NCBI RefSeq assembly: GCF_005885815.1
Contig: NZ_CP040602.1
Location: 1,565,630 to 1,629,629, forward strand
DNA length: 64,000 bases
Direction of reading: 5' to 3'
Source of the DNA: Thiomicrorhabdus sediminis
Lineage (GTDB): Bacteria > Pseudomonadota > Gammaproteobacteria > Thiomicrospirales > Thiomicrospiraceae
In this document: positions 17,779 to 27,280 of the stretch, piece after piece
How positions within the stretch are numbered: position 1 is the stretch's first letter
Layout: each line of letters starts with the position of its first letter
Notes under the pieces: generated by a model
Databases searched by the model: none
Told to the model about the DNA's origin: nothing
The model's input: the letters and a program-made list of their open reading frames with translations, nothing else
Translations under genes and position numbers: made by a program

Positions 17779-19908
17779 CTATTGAAACCGCTCTACAACG
17801 CCAGGTAAATCCAAAATCAAGGCGATATTACCGTTACCGGTAATCGTTGCGCCGGCATAGCCTTTGACGTTTTTCAGACCGACCCCCAAAGGCTTGATTA
17901 CCACTTCTTCCTGACCATTGACTTGATTGACCACCAAACCGACTCGCTCGTTACCGACAGAAACAATGACCACCTTATCGCCTTCATAGTTCTCTTTGAC
18001 CGTTTCCGGTGCCAACCAGTTATCAAGGAAGAATAATGGAATGCTGCGCTCACGCAGTCTGACCATCATAGAACCATCAATCTTATTGGTTTTACTCGAA
18101 TCGAAATCAAAAATTTCCTGTACGCTGGTTAAAGGAATGGCATAGCTTTCTTGGTCAAAACCGACCATCAAGGTTGGTAAAATAGCCAATGTCAGCGGCA
18201 CTCTAATACTGATCTGCGTGCCCTGCCCCAATACCGAATGAATATCGATACTACCATTAAGTTTGGTAATCATGTTTTTGACAACATCCATTCCCACACC
18301 ACGACCAGAGATATCACTGATTTGTTCGGCGGTCGAGAAACCGGCAGATAGAATCAATTCAAAAGCGGCCTTATCATCCAACTGATTGGCCGCCATTTCA
18401 TCCATCATGCCCTTCTCCACCGCTTTGCGGCGTAACATGTCTGGATCCATCCCCTTACCGTCATCGGTAATGGATAATAGGATGTGATCACCTTCTTGCT
18501 CTGCGGCTAATACCACGGTACCTTTTCTCGGCTTACCTGCGGCCACACGAACATCGGGCATTTCAACACCGTGGTCGACGGAGTTTCGAACCAGGTGAAC
18601 GAGAGGATCGGCCAAAGCTTCAACCAGGTTTTTATCCAGATCCGTCTCTTCACCTTGCAACTCCAACTCGATATCCTTACCAAGCTTACGAGCCAAATCA
18701 CGCACAACGCGTGGGAAGCGACCGAAGACCTTCTTAACAGGCTGCATACGTGTTTTCATTACCGAAGCCTGCAGATCCGTGGTGACGTGATCCAGATTAC
18801 CTACTGCATTGGAAATCGCCTCATTATTACTTTCACCGCCGCGCAATGTCAGCAAACGGTTACGAACCAGAACAAGCTCACCTACTAGGTTCATGATTTC
18901 ATCAAGACGTTTGGTATCAACTCGAACCGTGGATTCAGCGGTGTTTTTCCCAGCAGGCTTGGCAGCTGGCTTTGCTGGCGCTGCCGAAGTTTCTGCTGGC
19001 TTGGCAGGCTGACTGCTCACGGTCGGCTGTGCAATTTCTGCCGCTTTATCGGCAAGGTTTGGCTCCGAAACCACCAACTCTTCATTCATTAAGGCTTCAA
19101 ATTCACTATCGGACATCGCATCTTGTGCGGCAACCGGTGATTCCTGCATCGAATCGCGCTGATTCAGCAAGGCTTCGAATTCATCGTCAGTCATATCACC
19201 ATCAGGATCAACACCTTCTGGCAACGCCAGTTTGGCTTCTGCCGGAGATTCGGAAGCGGCTTTTTCGTCTCCGTCTTGGATGGAATCACGTTGATTGAGC
19301 AGAGCTTCAAATTCCTCATCGGTCATGTCACCATCGGGGTCAACCCCCTCGGCTAAACTCAATTTCGCTTCAGGTTCGCTGGAACCGCCATCTCTTTGAT
19401 TCAAAAGCGCTTCAAACTCTTCATCGGTCATATCACCATCTGGATCGACCCCTTCAGCCAATTTCAATTCCGAGCCGACACTTGAATCCACTGCCGGTTC
19501 CGGCTCAGCCACAGGCTCCACGGCAACTTCCCCCTTGGTCAACGCATCAAGTTCAAGCAAAAGCTGCGGATCGTTTTCCGGCAATTCACGTTCACCATCA
19601 TTCAAACGTTCAATCGCATCACTGATAACGTCGAACGCTCTGAGGATGACATCGGCAGCCGTTGCATCATAGCTAACATCGCCATTACGGATCTTATCGA
19701 ATACGTTTTCGGCACGATGGCAGACTTCAATTAACGGTGTAATACCAAGGAAACCTGCCCCCCCTTTTACCGTATGAAACCCTCTAAACACCGCATTCAG
19801 CAGGTCTGCATCGGTTGGAGACTGCTCCAGATCGACCAGCTGTTCATTCAGCTGCTCTACCAACTCTGATGCTTCGACTAGAAAGTCTTGTAAAATTTCT
19901 TCATCCAC
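17779..19908 (-). CDS. cheA: CheA, chemotaxis histidine kinase with acidic repeat linker
   Basis: CheA phosphorylates CheY and CheB in response to receptors. I prefer the GTG at 19908 (709 residues, MDEEILQDFLVEASELVEQL), which has GAGGT upstream; a TTG 22 codons earlier is the alternative. The Hpt domain has His45 in FRGFHTVKGG. Instead of a recognisable globular P2 there is a 130-residue acidic linker with three copies of EGVDPDGDMTDEEFEALLNQ and a fourth partial copy. Dimerisation (RLDEIMNLVGELVLVRNRL), ATPase (VRNSVDHGVE, TDDGKGMD, SGRGVGMDVV) and CheW-like domains follow. It sits between cheZ and cheW. Confidence 0.96.
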   Translation of the reverse strand: MDEEILQDFLVEASELVEQLNEQLVDLEQSPTDADLLNAVFRGFHTVKGGAGFLGITPLIEVCHRAENVFDKIRNGDVSYDATAADVILRAFDVISDAIERLNDGERELPENDPQLLLELDALTKGEVAVEPVAEPEPAVDSSVGSELKLAEGVDPDGDMTDEEFEALLNQRDGGSSEPEAKLSLAEGVDPDGDMTDEEFEALLNQRDSIQDGDEKAASESPAEAKLALPEGVDPDGDMTDDEFEALLNQRDSMQESPVAAQDAMSDSEFEALMNEELVVSEPNLADKAAEIAQPTVSSQPAKPAETSAAPAKPAAKPAGKNTAESTVRVDTKRLDEIMNLVGELVLVRNRLLTLRGGESNNEAISNAVGNLDHVTTDLQASVMKTRMQPVKKVFGRFPRVVRDLARKLGKDIELELQGEETDLDKNLVEALADPLVHLVRNSVDHGVEMPDVRVAAGKPRKGTVVLAAEQEGDHILLSITDDGKGMDPDMLRRKAVEKGMMDEMAANQLDDKAAFELILSAGFSTAEQISDISGRGVGMDVVKNMITKLNGSIDIHSVLGQGTQISIRVPLTLAILPTLMVGFDQESYAIPLTSVQEIFDFDSSKTNKIDGSMMVRLRERSIPLFFLDNWLAPETVKENYEGDKVVIVSVGNERVGLVVNQVNGQEEVVIKPLGVGLKNVKGYAGATITGNGNIALILDLPGVVERFQ
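19081..19467 (-). repeat. Repeats coding for the CheA acidic linker
   Basis: Residues 148-173, 183-208 and 227-252 of CheA share EGVDPDGDMTD(E/D)EFEALLNQRD. Residues 262-276 retain only the second half (AMSDSEFEALMNE). The DNA copies differ at many third positions (for example GCTGAAT against GTTGAAT type changes), so they are old rather than recent. Confidence 0.9.
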
Positions 19909-20027
19909 AATCTTTACCTCATGGTCATCGCCAATGACTACCTTAGTAGCGCTTCTTTTGCGACATAAAAGCAAGGCTTATGCCAGAGATTTAACTCTGT
20001 TATTGGTATTAAAGCTAATCTATTGAA

Positions 20028-20702
20028 TTAAATACCCAAATCACTCAATAAATCATCGATATCTTCTTGGCTAGAAACGATATCCTGCTTGGATTTTTGG
20101 GTAACGTTCGGACCTACCCCTTTCATTTCGTCAGCTTTTTGACCATCGGCATCGGCCACTCGATCGGGAATAGCATGGTAATCACGCCCAGATTTCTCAA
20201 TTAACTCGATCAAACTCTGCTCAAGAGAACTGATGACCAAAATAACGCGATTGAGTACTTGACCGGTCAAATCCTGGAAAGATTGTGCAAGCATAATCTC
20301 GGTCAATTGCTGATGCAATAAAGCGACGCAATCTGTCTGTTCTTCTTGGTTAACCCGTTCGCTGGCAAGAATCGCTTCAAGTTTCTCCAAACTTTGTATC
20401 GCCTCTTCAGCCTTATCTAAAGTTTTCGCACTGGCTTCTTCGGTAGTGGAAATCACATACTGTAAACGTTCAGCTGCATCAGGAATATCGTGCTTGGTTT
20501 GCATCAATAACTGATCGTCTTCCAAATGATCCAAGGTTTCATGCAAATCATGGGTCAATTGAGAAACCTGATGATAGATTTCTGATTCACGAATCTGTGT
20601 CAATTCATCCAACAATTGACCGGCTTCGACAGCTTGGTTGCTTTGCAATGCCTCTAATAGAGCTTGCACTTTTTCTACAGGAATATCTGTGGCAACTGTC
20701 AT
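20028..20702 (-). CDS. cheZ: CheZ, CheY-P phosphatase
   Basis: CheZ dephosphorylates CheY-P at the pole. The 224-residue protein is mostly a long helical hairpin. The catalytic region is AQSFQDLTGQVLNRVI with the conserved Gln. The C-terminus SQEDIDDLLSDLGI is the CheY-binding amphipathic peptide typical of CheZ. AGAGGAAAAG precedes the ATG. A terminator-like hairpin lies just upstream between cheY and cheZ, which may lower cheZ-cheA-cheW expression relative to cheY. Confidence 0.95.
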   Translation of the reverse strand: MTVATDIPVEKVQALLEALQSNQAVEAGQLLDELTQIRESEIYHQVSQLTHDLHETLDHLEDDQLLMQTKHDIPDAAERLQYVISTTEEASAKTLDKAEEAIQSLEKLEAILASERVNQEEQTDCVALLHQQLTEIMLAQSFQDLTGQVLNRVILVISSLEQSLIELIEKSGRDYHAIPDRVADADGQKADEMKGVGPNVTQKSKQDIVSSQEDIDDLLSDLGI

Positions 20703-20719
20703 AACTTTTCCTCTGGCTT

Positions 20720-20758
20720 AAAACTAAAAAGGCTCTATACCCATCAGGTATCGAGCCT
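20720..20758 (-). terminator. Rho-independent terminator between cheY and cheZ
   Basis: On the minus strand AGGCTC-a-ATACC type arms (20730-20741 and 20747-20758) pair with one mismatch around catca, followed by TTTTTAGTTTT. It lies after cheY and only about 25 nt before the cheZ ATG, with no room for a separate promoter. Partial termination within the operon is the simplest reading. Confidence 0.75.
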
Positions 20759-20792
20759 ATTATTATTTTTATCAATAAGATATGTCATTGTT

Positions 20793-21188
20793 CTATGGGT
20801 CTTGTCTGGCAAAAATACGTTGCATTTTTTCATGCAGAACCGAAGCGGTAAAAGGCTTAAGAATATAACCATCCACTCCCAGCTCTGTCGCTTCCATAAT
20901 TTGCGCACGCTTGGCTTCTGCGGTAATCAATAAAAAGGGTATTTTATGTAAACGATTATCTTGTCTGACTTTAGCTAATAACTCAATGCCCGTCATGCCC
21001 GGCATATTCCAGTCACTGACAATAAAATCGATTTTTTCACCGGAATCCAGCAGCGACCAGGCGCTCTGGCCATCATCGGCTTCAAGAATATTATCAAAAC
21101 CCAGCTCTTGCAATTGATTACGCACAATTTTGCGCATTGTGGAAAAATCATCAACCACCAAAATCGTCATGGCCTGGTTAAGAAACAT
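20793..21188 (-). CDS. cheY: CheY, flagellar response regulator
   Basis: CheY-P binds FliM and changes rotor direction. The 131-residue receiver has the acidic pair VVDDFSTMRK, phospho-acceptor Asp59 in SDWNMPGMTGIELL, Thr/Ala switch residues (ITAEAKR) and Lys in LKPFTASVL. These match polar-flagellum CheY proteins closely. The ATG at 21188 has GGA upstream at good spacing; Met7 is an alternative giving the more common length. It lies 46 bp after fliA, as in Pseudomonas and Vibrio. Confidence 0.97.
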   Translation of the reverse strand: MFLNQAMTILVVDDFSTMRKIVRNQLQELGFDNILEADDGQSAWSLLDSGEKIDFIVSDWNMPGMTGIELLAKVRQDNRLHKIPFLLITAEAKRAQIMEATELGVDGYILKPFTASVLHEKMQRIFARQDP

Positions 21189-21234
21189 AATAGAATTCCA
21201 ATCGATTTAAGTGTCTAAAGCAGTAAGAATTGTA

Positions 21235-21969
21235 TTAAATCCATTCCGCCATACGTGATCTAATACGCTTAATAGCCTGACTGTGAATCTGACTCACTCG
21301 AGACTCGCTCACCTCGAGGATTTCACCAATCTCTTTCAAGTTAAGCTCTTCATCATAATAAAGTGCCATCACCAATTTTTCTTTTTCCGGCAAATTGGAG
21401 ATTTCTTCCACCAACGCTTGTTGAAAACCACTTTCCGCCAATTCACCAAAAGGTGTCATGCCACCACTGACCATTCTATCTTCGGCCAATTCATCGTGAT
21501 CAGGCTCATCGATCGACAGCAGCTGTGCCGAATTAGTGTCTTGCAAAATCTGATGGTAATCTTCAATCGTGATTTCCATCTCGATGGCGATTTCTTCATC
21601 TCGTGCTTCACGACCCATTCGCCCTTCAACCTTGGCAATGGCATCGCTGACTTCACGGGATTTTCTGTGCACCGAACGTGGAGTCCAGTCGCCTTTACGG
21701 ATTTCATCAAGCATGGCGCCACGAATACGAATGCCGGCATAGGTTTCAAAACTGGCGCCTTGGTTGGCATTGAATTTCTGAGTAGCTTCAATCAGCCCGA
21801 TAATGCCGGATTGAATCAGGTCATCAACAAAAACACTATCAGGCAATCGCCCTTTCAAATGGTAGGCAATACGTTTTACAAGCGGTAGGTAAGCTTCTAT
21901 ATCCAGCACTTCAGAACTGGATTGACGCTGAATTTGTTCGTAAACGTTTGTCCCTGTCATAGGTTGCAT
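21235..21969 (-). CDS. fliA: FliA, flagellar sigma factor 28
   Basis: FliA directs RNA polymerase to late flagellar genes. The 244-residue protein has region 2 (YLPLVKRIAYHLKGRLPDSV, DDLIQSGIIGLIEATQKF, FETYAGIRIRGAMLDEIRKG), a short region 3 and region 4 with the helix-turn-helix LNLKEIGEILEVSESRVSQIHSQA. It lies 16 bp after flhG and 46 bp before cheY. Its probable targets in this window are the flagellin promoters with GTCGATAA-type -10 boxes. Confidence 0.98.
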   Translation of the reverse strand: MQPMTGTNVYEQIQRQSSSEVLDIEAYLPLVKRIAYHLKGRLPDSVFVDDLIQSGIIGLIEATQKFNANQGASFETYAGIRIRGAMLDEIRKGDWTPRSVHRKSREVSDAIAKVEGRMGREARDEEIAIEMEITIEDYHQILQDTNSAQLLSIDEPDHDELAEDRMVSGGMTPFGELAESGFQQALVEEISNLPEKEKLVMALYYDEELNLKEIGEILEVSESRVSQIHSQAIKRIRSRMAEWI

Positions 21970-21985
21970 TTACCCTTAACTATCT

Positions 21986-22861
21986 CTAATGGCCTGACTG
22001 AAATAGGTTTTCCACAAAAAATTGCAGATAGCCGGTCACTCCGCGAGGAATTGGCCAACCTTGAACCTGTTTGGCCATTAAATTAAACGATCTAGCCGCT
22101 TCACTATTTGGACGGTAGACGGTTACCGGCACCTGTTTTTGCACCGCTTCACGCAAATCATGGTCAAACGGTACGGTACCTAAATAATCGATACTGACAT
22201 CCAAAAACTGCTCACACACCTTGGCCAATTTTTCATAAAGCTGGCGACCATGCGCGGTTGAGCGGCTCATATTGGCTAATAGTCTAAACTTATTTAGCTG
22301 ATAATCCTTACTCAATACTTTTATCAATGCATAAGCATCGGTGATTGAAGCAGGTTCATCGGTAACCACTACGACCACTTCTTGTGCGGCACGACAAAAA
22401 CTCACCACGGAATCAGCAATACCAGCAGCGGTATCAATTAATAATACATCTAATTCACCGCTAAGTTCAGAAAAAGCGTTAATAATCCCGGCATTTTCCA
22501 TTGCGCTAAGCTGAGCCATACGTTTAACACCGGATGCAGCCGGGATCACTTTTAAACCCGCCGGGCCTTCAACAATCACTTCTTTAAGTGTTTTTTCACC
22601 ATCAAGAACATGCGACAGATTATATTTGGTCTGTAAGCCCAACATAATATCGACATTCGCCAACCCCATATCGGCATCCATCAGCAACACACGATTCCCC
22701 TGCTTGCTTAAGGCTACACCAAGGTTGACTGAAACATTAGTTTTACCCACACCACCTTTACCGCTGGCAACAGCAATAACACGAACCGGTTTATTCTCCA
22801 TCGATCCTTTCGGTGTATTTGCATGCATAGCTCTAAGTCCTGCAGCCTGATCATTGAGCAT
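21986..22861 (-). CDS. flhG: FlhG (FleN), MinD-like regulator of flagellar number
   Basis: FlhG is a MinD/ParA-type ATPase that limits polar flagella to one by restraining FlrA/FleQ and FlhF. The deviant Walker A SGKGGVGKT is at residues 33-41, switch II VLLIDTAAG near 140, and an amphipathic C-terminal helix ends the 291-residue protein. The N-terminal segment MLNDQAAGLRAM carries the DQAxGLR motif that stimulates the FlhF GTPase in characterised homologues. It overlaps flhF by 11 nt and has AAGGAG before the ATG. Its FlrA partner here lacks the receiver-like domain. Confidence 0.97.
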   Translation of the reverse strand: MLNDQAAGLRAMHANTPKGSMENKPVRVIAVASGKGGVGKTNVSVNLGVALSKQGNRVLLMDADMGLANVDIMLGLQTKYNLSHVLDGEKTLKEVIVEGPAGLKVIPAASGVKRMAQLSAMENAGIINAFSELSGELDVLLIDTAAGIADSVVSFCRAAQEVVVVVTDEPASITDAYALIKVLSKDYQLNKFRLLANMSRSTAHGRQLYEKLAKVCEQFLDVSIDYLGTVPFDHDLREAVQKQVPVTVYRPNSEAARSFNLMAKQVQGWPIPRGVTGYLQFFVENLFQSGH

Positions 22862-24014
22862 CTGATATCTCCTTACCCATACCTAATCGGTAGGCTCGCT
22901 CATTTTCATTAGCGTTTTTATTCTGCTGACCGAGCACGATAGTTCGATCAATTAATTCACGTTTTCTTACCAACTCCAGATCTTCCGGAACTCGCTGACC
23001 GTTTGATAGATAGGAAATCGGTAATTGATCTTCAATCAATACCGTTAACACATTACCTAGTTGCAACGCCTCATCTACCTTGGTCAAAATGCAGCCTTTC
23101 AATACCACCTGGTTAAAAGACTGAACAATATCTTTCATGACCGACAACTGCGTTGCAGCCGACATCACCAAATAATTTCTTACCGTGGTAATACCGTTAT
23201 GACCAGAGGTCACTTGCTGGGACAGCTGCAAATCACGCTGACTCATGCCTGCAGTATCAATCAATACCAGCTTTTTATGCGCCAGAGATGACAGTAAAGC
23301 CACTAACTCACCTTGGTTTTCGGCGACATAAACCGGCACATTAATCAGCTCGGCAAAGGTTTTCAACTGTGCCTGAGCACCAATTTTATAGCAGTCGGTA
23401 GTAATCAATGCCAGTTCTGACGGGCTGTTGCGCATCACAAAACGGCTAGCCATCTTGGCAATAGTTGTCGTTTTTCCAACACCGGTCGGACCTACTAAAG
23501 CAACAATGCCGCCATGTTCTAAAATATCTCTGTGATCAACAGGAATCTGTTCTTCAATTGATGCCAAAATACTTGCCCAAGCCTGGGTATTGACAACCGG
23601 CAAATCGTTAACCAATTGTTCACTCAAACGCCAGCCAAAACCAAGCTTTAATAGACGTTTAATCAATTCGACACGTTCAGGTTCAGTTTGCTCAGATTGT
23701 CCCCAGGCCAAACCGGATAACTGGTTTTCCAGCATGGCACGCACCGCCTTAAGCTCGCCGGCCATGGCGGCAATATCCTGTTGATTGGCACCTGGCGGTT
23801 CCACCGAGCGTGTCATTTCAGGGCTTTTATAGCTTGAACCGACCGGATTAGGATTCTGTTTCTGCTCGGTCATTTCAGGGTCAAGTGCGGCAACCACCTC
23901 AACCCCGTCTTCAACATCTTTGGTTGACAGAATCACCGCATCATCGCCATGCTCCTGGCGAACCAAATTCATTGCCTGACGCATATTGGCAGCGAAATAA
24001 CGTTTAATTTTCAA
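22851..24014 (-). CDS. flhF: FlhF, SRP-type GTPase placing the polar flagellum
   Basis: FlhF recruits early flagellar components to the pole. The 387-residue protein has the N-terminal basic region (MKIKRYFAANMRQAMNLV), a proline-rich middle, then NG domains with G1 VGPTGVGKTTTIAK near 170, DTAGMSQRD (G3) and TKVDEA (G4). The start codon is TTG, supported by GGAGG five bases upstream. It is one base after flhA and overlaps flhG, so the three are translationally coupled. Confidence 0.97.
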   Translation of the reverse strand: MKIKRYFAANMRQAMNLVRQEHGDDAVILSTKDVEDGVEVVAALDPEMTEQKQNPNPVGSSYKSPEMTRSVEPPGANQQDIAAMAGELKAVRAMLENQLSGLAWGQSEQTEPERVELIKRLLKLGFGWRLSEQLVNDLPVVNTQAWASILASIEEQIPVDHRDILEHGGIVALVGPTGVGKTTTIAKMASRFVMRNSPSELALITTDCYKIGAQAQLKTFAELINVPVYVAENQGELVALLSSLAHKKLVLIDTAGMSQRDLQLSQQVTSGHNGITTVRNYLVMSAATQLSVMKDIVQSFNQVVLKGCILTKVDEALQLGNVLTVLIEDQLPISYLSNGQRVPEDLELVRKRELIDRTIVLGQQNKNANENERAYRLGMGKEISDAQ

Positions 24015-24015
24015 G

Positions 24016-26112
24016 TTATCCTCCCTGTCCTACACTGGCAACAACACTAATCTGTCGATTTTCCGGCACCTCTGAATACGCCAGAACATACAACCCCGGT
24101 AAACTGTATCTAAACAGTCTTGCTAACTGGGCACGAATTTGTGGAGCGACCAGCAATACAGGCGATTGCCCGCTCATTTCAAGCTTTTGCGACTCTTCTC
24201 TAAGCGTGCCATGCAAACGCTCCGCCAAGCTCGGCTCAATCGCCAATTGACCTTCTGGCGCACCCTGCGTAGCTTGCAGCAACAACTGTTCCAAGCTAGG
24301 CTCCAAAGTAATGACTTTGAGCTCCTGATCCTGACCGACTAAATCCTTAATAATCGAACGCCCTAAGGCAGTACGCACATGAATCGTCAGCTCGGCGGCA
24401 TCTTGCGTAACAGCCGCCTTTTTGGTCAAGGTTTCAAGAATGGTTCGCATATCGCGAATAGACACCTTTTCTTGCAGCAAATTCTGCAAAATCTTCACCA
24501 AGGTTGCTAGAGCCAGTTTATCAGGAACCAGTTCTTCCACCAATTTAGGTGAATGATCCTTAAGCTTATCGAGTAATTTCTGTACTTCGTCATGGCCAAG
24601 CAATTCAAAAGCGTAATCTTGCACAATCTGACTGACATGCGTTGCCACTACGGTACTTGCATCAACCACGGTATAACCCAACGCCTGCGCTTGATCTTCA
24701 TCGTTTGAAGCGATCCACACCGCATCCAAACCAAAAGTAGGGTCTTTGGTTGCCGTCCCCGGAATTTCACCAAACACCTGCCCAGGATTGATTGCCAACT
24801 CTTTATCCGGGAAGACCTCTCCTTCACCGGAAGGCACCCCCATCAACATAATACGATATTGATTGGGTTTCAAATCAAGGTTATCACGGATATGCACCGG
24901 CGGCACTAAAAAGCCCAATTCTTGCGAGACTTTTCGACGTACCCCTTTTACGCGATCCAATAACTGACCGTTTTGCGCTTGGTCAACCATCGGAATCAAT
25001 CGATAACCGACTTCAAGGCCAAGAACATCAATCGACTGCACATCATCCCAACTCAAATCGGCCGGTTTTTGTTCTTCCGCTTCGATTTCAGGCTCAATGT
25101 CTCTTTGCACCTGCTCTTTTTGCTGTTGCTGACGATGGATCAAATAAGCCCCGCTACCGGCAACTGAAGCAAATGCCAAAAACGCCAAATTCGGCATACC
25201 TGGAATCAAGCCCATAAAACCGACAATACCGGCCGCGGTTCCCAGCGCTTTCGGACTGGAGAACATTTGCATCTGCATCTGCTCCCCCATATCTTGCTTG
25301 TCATCACTATTAACACGGGTAACAATAATCGCCGTTGCCGTCGATAACAATAAAGCTGGGATCTGGGCAACTAAGCCGTCCCCGAGAGTCAGTAAGGTAT
25401 AGACTTCAACCGCATCGGAAAAGGTCAGGTCATGCTGACCTACCCCGATAACGAAACCACCGATCAAGTTGATAAATAAGATAATGATACCGGCGACCGC
25501 ATCGCCGCGAACAAACTTGCTGGCACCGTCCATCGAACCGTAGAAATCGGCTTCCGATGCGATTTCAGCGCGTCGTGCTTGAGCCTGCTCTTGAGTGATT
25601 AATCCGGCATTCAAATCGGCATCGATAGCCATCTGTTTACCCGGCATCGAATCCAAGGTAAAACGCGCGCTCACTTCAGCAACTCGCCCAGCACCCTTGG
25701 TAATGACGACAAAGTTAATCACTACCAGAATAGCAAAGACGACTATACCGACGGCATAGTTACCACCGATAACAAACTCACCAAAGGCTTCAATTACTTG
25801 ACCTGCTGAGGCACCACCATTATGACCTTCAAGCAAGATTACACGGGTTGAAGCGATATTAAGCGATAACCTGAATAGGGTCGCCAATAGAATAATGGTT
25901 GGAAATACGGCAAAGTCGAGAGGACGTCTTGCATAGAGCGTGACCATCAACACCACCAATGACAAGGCGATATTAAAGGTAAAGAAAATATCCAGTAAGA
26001 AAGGCGGCAGTGGAATCGTCACCATACCCAGCAAGGCAATGATCGCAATAGGAATCCCTAAACCGCGACCTAGGTTTTCCTTGATATTGGTGATAATTTG
26101 TCTAAAGTCCAT
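24016..26112 (-). CDS. flhA: FlhA, flagellar export gate protein
   Basis: FlhA forms the nonameric export gate of the flagellar type III apparatus. The 698-residue protein has eight predicted membrane segments in its first 330 residues, the family signature around LATLFRLSLNIASTRVIL, and the charged cytoplasmic loop FVRGDAVAGIII. The C-terminal cytoplasmic domain binds chaperone-substrate complexes. It lies 40 bp after flhB and one base before flhF. No internal defects are seen. Confidence 0.98.
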   Translation of the reverse strand: MDFRQIITNIKENLGRGLGIPIAIIALLGMVTIPLPPFLLDIFFTFNIALSLVVLMVTLYARRPLDFAVFPTIILLATLFRLSLNIASTRVILLEGHNGGASAGQVIEAFGEFVIGGNYAVGIVVFAILVVINFVVITKGAGRVAEVSARFTLDSMPGKQMAIDADLNAGLITQEQAQARRAEIASEADFYGSMDGASKFVRGDAVAGIIILFINLIGGFVIGVGQHDLTFSDAVEVYTLLTLGDGLVAQIPALLLSTATAIIVTRVNSDDKQDMGEQMQMQMFSSPKALGTAAGIVGFMGLIPGMPNLAFLAFASVAGSGAYLIHRQQQQKEQVQRDIEPEIEAEEQKPADLSWDDVQSIDVLGLEVGYRLIPMVDQAQNGQLLDRVKGVRRKVSQELGFLVPPVHIRDNLDLKPNQYRIMLMGVPSGEGEVFPDKELAINPGQVFGEIPGTATKDPTFGLDAVWIASNDEDQAQALGYTVVDASTVVATHVSQIVQDYAFELLGHDEVQKLLDKLKDHSPKLVEELVPDKLALATLVKILQNLLQEKVSIRDMRTILETLTKKAAVTQDAAELTIHVRTALGRSIIKDLVGQDQELKVITLEPSLEQLLLQATQGAPEGQLAIEPSLAERLHGTLREESQKLEMSGQSPVLLVAPQIRAQLARLFRYSLPGLYVLAYSEVPENRQISVVASVGQGG

Positions 26113-26152
26113 CTAGGTTAACTACAATCCTAAAATCAGCTTAGTCAGCATT

Positions 26153-27277
26153 TTATTCGGTTTTCATATTCTCAGGGATTGCCACCTTGGAGAAATCCAC
26201 TGCATCAGCTTTGCCATTTTGTTTTAATTGGTAAACATAAGCAAGCACTTGTGCAACCGCCTTAAATAAATCGTAAGGAATTGGACGGTCCACTTCTGCA
26301 TTATAGTATAAAGCTCTGGCTAAAGGTGGCGCTTGTATAATGCTAATATTATTGGCTTGGGCAATGGTTCTGATCTGCGCTGCCATAAAGTCGACCCCCA
26401 TAGCCAAAACCATCGGTTCCTGCATATTTTCCGGGTCATATTTCAACGCCACAGCAAAATGCGTCGGGTTAGTGATAACGACATCGGCTTCCGGCACTTG
26501 CTGCATCATTCGACGCTGAGACATTTCTCGCTGTACCTGTCTAATCCGCCCTTTAACCTCTGGGTTACCTTCTTGCTGTTTATATTCCTCTTTGACTTCC
26601 TGCTTGGTCATTTTCAATTGGCGCGTGTGGTTCCATAATTGAAAAGGCACATCGACAATCGCGACCACCAAAAGACCCAGACTGACAAAAATAAATGCCT
26701 GAATAATAATCACACCGGCATGGGCCAAGGCACTATGTAAAGGCTCCAAACCTAAGCCCAATACTTCTGCAAAAGTGATATATAAAAAATAGCTGGCAAT
26801 CGATAGAACCAAAGAGAATTTGGCCAAAGCCTTAAACAGTTCAACCAGCGCATTCATGGAAAACATGCGCTTAATGCCGGAGATAGGGTTCAATTTACTC
26901 AATTTAGGCGCCATTGCCTGCGCACTGAATGCCCACCCCCCCAACAAGGTTGGAGAAATCAGCGCCAACAAAACCATCAACAAAACAAAAGGCAAAATCA
27001 TATAGATGGCCTGGACAATCAGACTGCCAATCAACGAAAACTGTTTTTGCACATCAAACGCGATATCTCTGTCAAAACTCAGACCATCGGTCATCAATGC
27101 AACCAAATCGGCCATCATGACGCCACCGTAAGCAAACAAAAACAATGCCGCCGATAATGTCAGCATCAAGGTGGTTAATTCACGGGAACGTGGAATCTGA
27201 CCTTTCTGTCGAGCATCATCCAGTTTCTTCTGGGAGGGTTCTTCGCTTTTTTCGGTGCCGTCTTCGTTTTCAGCCAT
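26153..27277 (-). CDS. flhB: FlhB, export gate and substrate-specificity switch
   Basis: FlhB switches export from hook to filament substrates. The 374-residue protein has four membrane segments, and the autocleavage site NPTH within VVITNPTHFAVALKYD near residue 268 is intact. The C-terminal domain contains LARALYYNAEVDRPIPYDLF. It lies 3 bp after fliR. A free-standing relative of its C-terminal domain is at 16832. The N-terminus MAENEDGTEKSEEPSQKKLDDAR, here cited in part as EEPSQKKLDDARQKGQIP, is the canonical FlhB start. Confidence 0.98.
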   Translation of the reverse strand: MAENEDGTEKSEEPSQKKLDDARQKGQIPRSRELTTLMLTLSAALFLFAYGGVMMADLVALMTDGLSFDRDIAFDVQKQFSLIGSLIVQAIYMILPFVLLMVLLALISPTLLGGWAFSAQAMAPKLSKLNPISGIKRMFSMNALVELFKALAKFSLVLSIASYFLYITFAEVLGLGLEPLHSALAHAGVIIIQAFIFVSLGLLVVAIVDVPFQLWNHTRQLKMTKQEVKEEYKQQEGNPEVKGRIRQVQREMSQRRMMQQVPEADVVITNPTHFAVALKYDPENMQEPMVLAMGVDFMAAQIRTIAQANNISIIQAPPLARALYYNAEVDRPIPYDLFKAVAQVLAYVYQLKQNGKADAVDFSKVAIPENMKTE

Positions 27278-27280
27278 GGC

